Positions 7,330 to 12,869 of a stretch of DNA of 12,869 bases are shown piece after piece. The translations under genes and the position numbers were made by a program. The notes under the pieces are model-generated. The model saw only the letters and a program-made list of their open reading frames with translations, had not been told where the DNA came from and ran no database searches. The stretch comes from Bacillota bacterium (GTDB taxonomy: Bacteria; Bacillota; Clostridia; UBA1381). Position 1 is the stretch's first letter, and each line of letters begins with the position of its first letter. Location: assembly GCA_021205715.1 (NCBI GenBank), contig JAJPXA010000246.1, positions 1-12,869 of the forward strand, given 5' to 3'.

Positions 7330-7336
7330 AAAGGAG
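7330..7336 (+). promoter_or_regulatory. Ribosome binding site that decides the oapA start
   Basis: AAAGGAG lies 11 nt before a TTG codon at 7348. The upstream in-frame ATG at 7297 has no ribosome binding site and abuts the 3' end of OLE RNA, so TTG at 7348 is the likely start. Confidence 0.75.
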
Positions 7337-7347
7337 ATATACCTCAA

Positions 7348-7971
7348 TTGGGTAAATCCGTTAAAAATAAAAAATTTAAGGTTCCCAAACCCAATAATAA
7401 CGCCGCCGTTTCGTCGAAATGGACGCTTGCGGTTTTGATAATGTCCTTTATTTTCTCGGTATGCTTTACCGCGATAACGTCAATACTTATGACCGACTTA
7501 TCGGTTTTGTATGCCTTTTTTGTTTTGTTCGGCATAATCATATTAAACGTTATTTTTGATATGGTGGGAACGGCGGTGCTTTCCGCGGAGGAATATCCGT
7601 TTCACTCCCTTTGCGCGCGGCGCGTTTCGGGCGCAAAGGAGAGTGTGGGCATCATCCGCCACGCGCCGCACGTCGCGAGCGTCTGCTGTGACGTTATAGG
7701 CGACATCGCGGGCATTGTTTCGGGCGCCACGACCGCGCTTATAGTTGCGGAGCTTGTGTCGGTTTTCGGCGTGAGCAGCCTGATTCCCAATCTTCTTTTG
7801 AGCGGAACCGTCGCCTCGCTTACAATCGGCGGCAAAGCGTTTTTCAAGGGATTCGCTATGCAAAACGGAAACGCCATTGTATTTTTCTTGGGAAGAGCGG
7901 CGCATATGCTGAGCTTTCGCAAAAAAAGAAAGCCGGCGAAATCGGGTACAAAAGCTAAAAATCGGGAGTAA
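7348..7971 (+). CDS. oapA: OapA, OLE RNA-associated membrane protein
   Basis: A 207-residue integral membrane protein that in studied bacteria binds OLE RNA and holds it at the cytoplasmic membrane. It has a basic N-terminus (residues 2-14, many Lys), four hydrophobic stretches (about 25-48, 51-80, 117-140 and 142-165) and a very basic tail (190-205), which suits RNA binding. The conserved DxxxD motif is present as CDVIGDIAGIVSG, with Asp115 and Asp119. A second notable stretch is FDMVGTA at 70-76, followed by PFHSLCARRVSGAK at 84-97. The start is TTG, chosen for its AAAGGAG. The gene lies about 60 nt after OLE RNA and directly abuts dxs. The known family affects Mg2+ tolerance and stress survival, and the mechanism is not visible here. 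The identification relies on the motif, topology and RNA neighbour. Confidence 0.87.
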   Translation: MGKSVKNKKFKVPKPNNNAAVSSKWTLAVLIMSFIFSVCFTAITSILMTDLSVLYAFFVLFGIIILNVIFDMVGTAVLSAEEYPFHSLCARRVSGAKESVGIIRHAPHVASVCCDVIGDIAGIVSGATTALIVAELVSVFGVSSLIPNLLLSGTVASLTIGGKAFFKGFAMQNGNAIVFFLGRAAHMLSFRKKRKPAKSGTKAKNRE

Positions 7972-7976
7972 TGAAA

Positions 7977-9839
7977 ATGAGAGCGTATTTGAATAAAATC
8001 AAGTCGCCCGGCGACTTAAAAAAATTAAATATCGACGAGCTTAATTCACTCTGCGGTGAAATACGTTCTTTTTTAATTGACAGTGTGTCTGAAACGGGAG
8101 GTCATTTGGCGTCCAATCTCGGCGTTGTGGAGCTGAGCGTTGCGATTCACACTGTTTTTGATATGCCAAAGGATAAAATAGTGTTTGACGTGGGGCATCA
8201 GTCCTACGTCCATAAAATACTCACCGGACGAGCGGGCGCTTTTGACACACTGCGCCGCTTCGGCGGACTTTCGGGTTTCCCGAAACGCGCCGAAAGCGAA
8301 TACGACGCTTTCAATACCGGTCACAGCTCGACATCCATATCCGCCGCGCTCGGACTTGCGCGCGCGAGAGATCTCTCGGGCGGCACTGAAAACATAATCG
8401 CCCTTTTCGGCGACGGCGCGCTCACCGGCGGTATGATGTACGAGGCAATGAACGACGCGGGTCATTCAAAAACGCCGCTTATTCTTATATTAAACGACAA
8501 CAATATGTCGATAACAAAAAATGTCGGCTCGATAACAAACCATCTGCGCCGGCTCAGAATTTCGCCGAAATATTTCAAATCGAAAGAGGCTGTTGAAGGC
8601 ATTTTAAAAAAAGTCCCCTTTTTCGGCGAAAAAATCGCCGATATGCTGCGAAAAATAAAGCGCAAAATCAGACGCAAGGTTCTCTCAAGCACTATGTTTG
8701 AGGATTTGGGCTTCTCATATATAGGTCCGGTCGACGGTCACGATTTAAAAGCTCTTATCCCCTGCCTTGAATACGCGAAAAAGGAAAAAAAGCCGATTCT
8801 TATCCACGTCATAACGAAAAAGGGCAAAGGATACTACCACGCCGAAACAAACTCGGCTAAATTCCACGGCATAGGACCGTTTAACGTAATCACGGGCGCG
8901 ACAAAAAAATCACCCGAAACCTACAGCGCGCATTTCGGCAAAACGCTTGTAAGCCTCGCGGAAAAAAATGAAAAAATAGTCGCGGTTACCGCCGCTATGC
9001 CGACGGGAACGGGACTTACGGAATTTGCGGACAGGTTTAAAAACCGCTTTTTCGACGTCGGAATAGCCGAACAGCACGGCGTGACGATGGCGGCGGGACT
9101 CGCCGCCGGAGGATTTGTTCCGGTTATACCGCTTTACTCCTCGTTTTTGCAGCGCGCCTATGACCAAACGCTTCACGATGTCTGCCTGCAAAATCTGCAC
9201 GTAGTCTTCCCTATCGACCGCGCGGGCATAGTCGGCGCGGACGGCGAAACGCATCAAGGCATTTACGATATTTCATATTTGTCGCATATGCCGAATATGA
9301 CTGTATTATCGCCCGTAAACTTCAAACAGCTCGATGAAATGCTCGACTACGCGGTAAACACTCACAACGGCCCGATAGCGATACGCTATCCCAAAGGCTC
9401 GGAGCAGCTCGCGGAAACCCTGCCGCCGTTTGATATAAACTCGGCTGTGCTTTTAAGCGCCGGAACGGATATTTCGATAATCGCCGCCGGACGTATGGCA
9501 AACCGCGCGCGAGAGGTTATGCTTGAGCTTGAAAATCACGATTTATCCGCCGAAATATTATTGATTCCCGCGATAAAGCCCATAGATGAGGCGGCGGTTA
9601 TAAAAACAGCGAAAAAAACCGGCTTTGTCGTGACGATGGAAGACAATGTAAAAATAGGCGGTATGGGCGAAACGGCGGCGCGTATTATCGCCGAGAACAA
9701 CATAAACTGCAAAGTCAAAATATTCGCTTTCCCCGACAAACCCATAGTTCAGGGAAGCGTCGCCGAGCTTGACCGCGCAAACGGCTTGGATAAAAATTCT
9801 ATTGTTAAAGAGGTTCTTAATGGAAAAAATAAGACTTGA
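7977..9839 (+). CDS. dxs: 1-deoxy-D-xylulose-5-phosphate synthase
   Basis: A 620-residue cytoplasmic enzyme that condenses pyruvate and glyceraldehyde-3-phosphate into DXP, the first step of the MEP isoprenoid pathway, using thiamine diphosphate and Mg2+. The N-terminal half carries GGHLASNLGVVEL (41-53, His43), DVGHQSYVHKI (71-81, His74) and the thiamine-binding motif GDGALTGG (145-152) ending at LNDNNMSI (172-179). The transketolase pyrimidine domain follows with DVGIAEQHGVTMAAG (360-374, catalytic Glu365) and PIDRAGIVGADGETHQG (412-428). The C-terminal domain contains GGMGE at 561-565. Length is normal. An ATG at 7971 overlaps the oapA stop by one base, but the CGGGAG at 7963-7968 is only 2 nt from it and 8 nt from the ATG at 7977, so I prefer 7977. 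It overlaps tlyA by 20 nt, which indicates tight operon coupling. Confidence 0.97.
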   Translation: MRAYLNKIKSPGDLKKLNIDELNSLCGEIRSFLIDSVSETGGHLASNLGVVELSVAIHTVFDMPKDKIVFDVGHQSYVHKILTGRAGAFDTLRRFGGLSGFPKRAESEYDAFNTGHSSTSISAALGLARARDLSGGTENIIALFGDGALTGGMMYEAMNDAGHSKTPLILILNDNNMSITKNVGSITNHLRRLRISPKYFKSKEAVEGILKKVPFFGEKIADMLRKIKRKIRRKVLSSTMFEDLGFSYIGPVDGHDLKALIPCLEYAKKEKKPILIHVITKKGKGYYHAETNSAKFHGIGPFNVITGATKKSPETYSAHFGKTLVSLAEKNEKIVAVTAAMPTGTGLTEFADRFKNRFFDVGIAEQHGVTMAAGLAAGGFVPVIPLYSSFLQRAYDQTLHDVCLQNLHVVFPIDRAGIVGADGETHQGIYDISYLSHMPNMTVLSPVNFKQLDEMLDYAVNTHNGPIAIRYPKGSEQLAETLPPFDINSAVLLSAGTDISIIAAGRMANRAREVMLELENHDLSAEILLIPAIKPIDEAAVIKTAKKTGFVVTMEDNVKIGGMGETAARIIAENNINCKVKIFAFPDKPIVQGSVAELDRANGLDKNSIVKEVLNGKNKT

Positions 9840-10620
9840 CGCGCTTTTGGTAAACCGCGGTATGGCGCAGAGCCGCGAGCGGGCAAAGGCGCTTATAATG
9901 GCGGGACAGGTATATATCGATAATCAAAAATGCGATAAGGCGGGAATGTCCGTGGATCCCGAAACGGTTCCCGAAATACGCGGCGAGCGGCTCAAATACG
10001 TGAGCCGCGGCGGACTCAAGCTGGAAAAGGCGATGAAGGAGTTCCCGATTGATTTACACGGCAAAATCACAATGGACATAGGCGCGTCCACCGGCGGCTT
10101 TACCGACTGTATGCTTCAAAACGGCGCAAAAAAGGTATACGCGGTCGACGTCGGCTACGGTCAATTCGCCTGGAAGCTGCGGCAAGACGAGCGCGTTGTA
10201 AATATGGAGCGCACAAACATACGATATGTCACTCACGAGCAAATCGGCGATTATATAGACTTTGCCTCGATTGACGTTTCGTTTATATCACTGCGCTTGG
10301 TACTGCCGGTTGCAAAGGAGCTTCTCGCCGACGACGGCGAAATAGCCGCCCTCATCAAGCCGCAATTTGAGGCGGGGCGCGAGCAGGTCGGCAAAAAGGG
10401 CGTGGTGCGCGACATCAAGGTGCATTACGAGGTAATAAAAAACGTGCTTGACTTCGCGAGAAGCATAGGATTTTATGTCGGCGGACTGTCGTTTTCGCCG
10501 ATAAAAGGTCCCGAGGGGAATATCGAATACCTCGCGTATCTCAAGAAATCCGAAACAGCGGACGATATAACCGACGAAAAAATACGGGAAATAACCGAGA
10601 TGTCACACAACTCGCTTTAA
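9820..10620 (+). CDS. tlyA: TlyA-family rRNA 2'-O-methyltransferase
   Basis: A 266-residue protein with an N-terminal S4 RNA-binding domain (about 3-60: RLDALLVNRGMAQSRERAK) and an FtsJ-like SAM-dependent methyltransferase domain. YVSRGGLKLEKA (60-71) holds the likely catalytic Lys67. MDIGASTGGFTD (85-96) is SAM motif I and VYAVDVGYGQ (106-115) follows. IDVSFISL (151-158, Asp152) and LIKPQFEAG (178-186, Lys180 and Glu184) complete the usual Lys-Asp-Lys-Glu set. The family methylates ribose at cytidines of 23S and often 16S rRNA, and some members were first named haemolysins. The start at 9820 follows AAAGAGG with a 6-nt spacer. It directly follows dxs in many Bacillota genomes, as here, which supports both calls. 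Which rRNA sites it modifies cannot be told from sequence. Confidence 0.95.
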   Translation: MEKIRLDALLVNRGMAQSRERAKALIMAGQVYIDNQKCDKAGMSVDPETVPEIRGERLKYVSRGGLKLEKAMKEFPIDLHGKITMDIGASTGGFTDCMLQNGAKKVYAVDVGYGQFAWKLRQDERVVNMERTNIRYVTHEQIGDYIDFASIDVSFISLRLVLPVAKELLADDGEIAALIKPQFEAGREQVGKKGVVRDIKVHYEVIKNVLDFARSIGFYVGGLSFSPIKGPEGNIEYLAYLKKSETADDITDEKIREITEMSHNSL

Positions 10621-10635
10621 AAAGGAGATATAACA

Positions 10636-11517
10636 ATGCTTTGCGACGATATAGTAATAAGCGGCGCCCGCGCGATGGCGCGTTCTTACGCGAAAATCAA
10701 TCTCACGCTTGACGTTTTGGGCAAACGAAGCGACGGTTATCACGAGGTTGAAATGATAATGCAGACCGTTTCATTGTTTGACTTGATTATACTTGACAAA
10801 TGCAAGGATTCTATTTCCGTTTCGACAAATTTAAAGTATCTGCCGAACAACGATAAAAACATCGCCTACCAAGCCGTTAAGGCATTTACGGAATATACCG
10901 GAATAAGAGGCGGCGCGAAGATAATCATACATAAAAATATACCCGTCGCGGCGGGACTCGCGGGCGGGAGCGGCAACGCGGCGGCGGTGCTGTGCGCGCT
11001 CGATATGCTTTACGGCACCAACCTCGGCACGAGGGAACTTTGCGAAATAGGCGCGCGGCTCGGCGCGGACGTCCCATACTGCATTTTGGGCGGCACACGG
11101 CTCGCAAGCGGCATCGGCGACACTCTCAAGGAGCTTCCGCCTATGCCGGACGCGTATATCCTTTTGGTAAAGCCGAAAATCAACGTGTCAACAAAGGATA
11201 TTTACTCGGAAATAGACGACGCGGTGATTTCCGAGCATCCCGACACCGCGGCGGTAACGGCGGCATTGAAAAACGCGGACATATACGCCATAGCGAAAAA
11301 TCTTCGCAATGTAATGGAAAGCGTGACGCAAAAAAAATATCCGCAAATCGCGGGAATAAAAAACAAAATGCTCTTAAACGGCGCGCTCGGCGCGGTTATG
11401 AGCGGCTCCGGCCCCACGGTTTTCGGAATTTTCAACGATTACCGTAAGGCGAAGGCATCCGCCGACAGCTTCGCGTACCAATACAAGGACGTGTATTTGG
11501 CAAAAACCTATAATTGA
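10636..11517 (+). CDS. ispE: 4-diphosphocytidyl-2-C-methyl-D-erythritol kinase
   Basis: A 293-residue GHMP-family kinase that phosphorylates CDP-methylerythritol, the fourth step of the MEP pathway. Visible landmarks: YAKINLTLDV (18-27, with the conserved Lys20), GYHEVEMIMQTVSLFD (34-49), the ATP-binding glycine-rich loop PVAAGLAGGSGNAAA (103-117), GADVPY (143-148, catalytic Asp145) and MSGSGPTVFG (255-264). The ideal AAAGGAG at 10621-10627, 8 nt before the ATG, fixes the start. This gives about 12 more N-terminal residues than most family members, and an internal ATG at 10675 lacks a ribosome binding site. It lies 15 nt after tlyA, so the operon supplies two MEP-pathway enzymes. Confidence 0.96.
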   Translation: MLCDDIVISGARAMARSYAKINLTLDVLGKRSDGYHEVEMIMQTVSLFDLIILDKCKDSISVSTNLKYLPNNDKNIAYQAVKAFTEYTGIRGGAKIIIHKNIPVAAGLAGGSGNAAAVLCALDMLYGTNLGTRELCEIGARLGADVPYCILGGTRLASGIGDTLKELPPMPDAYILLVKPKINVSTKDIYSEIDDAVISEHPDTAAVTAALKNADIYAIAKNLRNVMESVTQKKYPQIAGIKNKMLLNGALGAVMSGSGPTVFGIFNDYRKAKASADSFAYQYKDVYLAKTYN

Positions 11518-11533
11518 TTAAGGGAGGCTTTAT

Positions 11534-12415
11534 ATGGACAGCGAAAAAGAAAACAAAGACTTACCGCAGGATATTAACGAGGTCAAGGAGGACGTTCCCG
11601 ATACCGACGCGCTCGCCGAGGAGGCGGAAGCGAAATCGGATAAAATAATCGACGAGATACTTTCATATTACGAGGATAATCCGTCGGAGCCGGTTTTGGA
11701 CACGGAAAAAGCCGAGGAGGACGTGCCGCGGCAAGTAAACAAGCTCAAGCAAACCGCAAGCGCGGTTTCGGCGGCGGTGCCGAGAGTGGTAAACGCGGTC
11801 ATACCGGAGGACAAAAAAGGACGCGGAAAATATCTGTATATGATAATTGCCGCAGTGCTTATTATAATAATCGGTTTTTTCGCGGGCTTTATCGCGTTCG
11901 GCGCGAGTGACGAAAAAGTCGACAGCAAAAAAGAGGAATTGCAAAAAACGGACACTTCGTATCTGCGGGCAAAAAGCGAAAACACCACTCTTACCGCCTC
12001 AATTGAGGCTCTTGAGGAAAACGGCGAAAATATAGAGAAAACCTTTGACTCGGTCGTGGAATACCAAAAGCAGTACGACACGCTTGAGGAGGAATACTCC
12101 GAATATCAATCGCAGCTTGACTCTCTCACCTCCGATTACGACCAATTGAAATCGGAATACGACGAGCTGTCGGAACAGCTCACGAAGCTGAAAACGCAAA
12201 CCGTGACTCTCACGCCCGGGACATACACCGTCGGCACGCATTTGGCGGCGGGGAATTACAGCGTAACCGGCGACGGAAGTATGCTTGCCGCCGACAGCAA
12301 CAGCAGTCTTAAAATCAACACGATTTTAGACGACGACGCGTATGAGTGCACGCTTAGCGGCGGAGATATTATAAAACTTGAAACAACGGCGAAATTCACG
12401 CCTACGGAGGGCTGA
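11534..12415 (+). CDS. Membrane-anchored coiled-coil protein with a small C-terminal beta domain
   Basis: A 293-residue protein of unknown function. Residues 1-95 are acidic, low in complexity and predicted cytoplasmic. GRGKY at 96-100 precedes a single membrane helix (101-124). Residues about 131-222 are a long coiled coil rich in Glu, Gln, Leu and Tyr (YDTLEEEYSEYQSQLDSL). Residues 223-293 form a small beta domain with TPGTYTVGTHLAAGNYSV, a pattern seen in many exported Gram-positive proteins. The topology suggests a cytoplasmic N-terminus and an outside stalk with a terminal domain. AGGGAGG at 11521-11527 sits 6 nt before the ATG. It is 16 nt after ispE and 2 nt before a related gene. No catalytic motif is visible. 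An envelope structural or sensing role is inference. Confidence 0.82.
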   Translation: MDSEKENKDLPQDINEVKEDVPDTDALAEEAEAKSDKIIDEILSYYEDNPSEPVLDTEKAEEDVPRQVNKLKQTASAVSAAVPRVVNAVIPEDKKGRGKYLYMIIAAVLIIIIGFFAGFIAFGASDEKVDSKKEELQKTDTSYLRAKSENTTLTASIEALEENGENIEKTFDSVVEYQKQYDTLEEEYSEYQSQLDSLTSDYDQLKSEYDELSEQLTKLKTQTVTLTPGTYTVGTHLAAGNYSVTGDGSMLAADSNSSLKINTILDDDAYECTLSGGDIIKLETTAKFTPTEG

Positions 12416-12417
12416 AT

Positions 12418-12869
12418 ATGGATAAGAAAAAATTAACTTTTTATATTGTCTTATTCGTCTGCACTGCGGCATTGACCGCGCTCGCTGTATTTTTCGGCAT
12501 AAACCGGCAGATAAGCTCCGCCGCGAAATCGGAATTGGCGCGGGATATAGAGGAGCTTCAATCGGAAAACGAGAATCTGAAAAACAGAGAGGAAATTCTC
12601 CAAAAATCGCTTGATTCCAAGCAGGACGAAACAAGTCAAAAAGATGATTTAAACAAAAAAATCGTTGAAATCTCGGAAAACATAGAGCAAATAAAAAGCG
12701 ATATATCCGATAAACAGGATGAAATATCCGAGCTTCAAACAAAATCAAGCGAGCTTTCGGAAACGGTAACAACCCTCAATAACGGTATGAACGAAAAGTT
12801 CACCGCCTCCGAGGCCTATTCCGACACCGTTCTGCTCTGCCCCGCCGCAATAGACGAGGGACGCTATAA
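12418..12869 (+). CDS. Second membrane-anchored coiled-coil protein, cut by the window end
   Basis: At least 150 residues, open to the window end with no stop. A short basic start (MDKKK) leads into a membrane helix at about 6-26 and a coiled coil at about 36-125 (SELARDIEELQSENENLKN and DKQDEISELQTKSSELSE). The last residues, CPAAIDEGRY, resemble the start of the GTYxVGxxxxAGxY-type domain in the preceding protein. It therefore looks like a shorter paralogue that lacks the acidic cytoplasmic part. GGAGG at 12406-12410 is 7 nt before the ATG, and only two bases separate it from the previous stop, so the two are translated from one message. Function unknown. Confidence 0.8.
   Translation, partial: MDKKKLTFYIVLFVCTAALTALAVFFGINRQISSAAKSELARDIEELQSENENLKNREEILQKSLDSKQDETSQKDDLNKKIVEISENIEQIKSDISDKQDEISELQTKSSELSETVTTLNNGMNEKFTASEAYSDTVLLCPAAIDEGRY

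Noticed and set aside
7297..7347. ATG at 7297 as the start of oapA
   Set aside because: It has no ribosome binding site and touches the 3' part of OLE RNA. TTG at 7348 follows AAAGGAG.
7971..7976. ATG at 7971 as the dxs start
   Set aside because: Its spacing to the GGGAG is only 2 nt. ATG at 7977 has an 8-nt spacer. The difference is two residues and translation coupling could still allow either.
10675..10677. Internal ATG as the ispE start to match the shorter family N-terminus
   Set aside because: There is no ribosome binding site before it, whereas the upstream ATG at 10636 has a near-ideal one.
1..12869. CRISPR arrays, tRNA genes, insertion sequences or phage attachment sites
   Set aside because: No spaced direct repeats, cloverleaf sequences, transposase genes or terminal inverted repeats were found by reading.

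Overview
The window reads as a chromosomal segment of a Gram-positive anaerobe of the Clostridia (Bacillota). This rests on strong AGGAGG-type ribosome binding sites throughout, an MEP-pathway isoprenoid operon, a clostridial-style PMCA-type P-type ATPase, a DtxR-family regulator and a secreted pectin-side-chain galactanase. The galactanase suggests a plant-fibre habitat such as gut, rumen or decaying biomass (inference). No phage, insertion sequence, CRISPR array or tRNA was seen.

Left part (1-3350, + strand): a two-gene cluster for extracellular work. A membrane-anchored protein with a bacterial Ig-like domain is followed 17 nt later by a secreted GH53 endo-beta-1,4-galactanase with N- and C-terminal accessory domains. 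A strong hairpin terminator at 3307-3341 separates this cluster from the convergent next block.

Middle part (3375-6513, - strand): a small DtxR/MntR-like regulator that appears to have lost several metal ligands, and a calcium-type P2 ATPase. Between them lie a near-consensus promoter for the regulator, a perfect 10-bp inverted repeat overlapping its -10 and start site, and a hairpin with a U-tract inside the leader.

Right part (6656-12869, + strand): the highlight. A near-perfect extended -10 promoter drives a stretch of about 600 nt that carries no plausible gene but is dense in helices. It is immediately followed by a small membrane protein with a DxxxD motif, then dxs and tlyA. Size, position and partner gene identify it as OLE RNA (Ornate, Large, Extremophilic RNA) with its membrane partner OapA. 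The operon continues without a visible terminator through dxs, tlyA and ispE into two tandem, related membrane-anchored coiled-coil proteins, the second cut by the window end.

How it fits together: OLE RNA and OapA form a membrane ribonucleoprotein tied in studied bacteria to Mg2+ and alcohol/cold stress. Here it heads an operon making isoprenoid precursors (Dxs, IspE) and an rRNA methyltransferase (TlyA), and sits back to back with a cation-pumping ATPase. A functional link between the ATPase and OLE is inference only.
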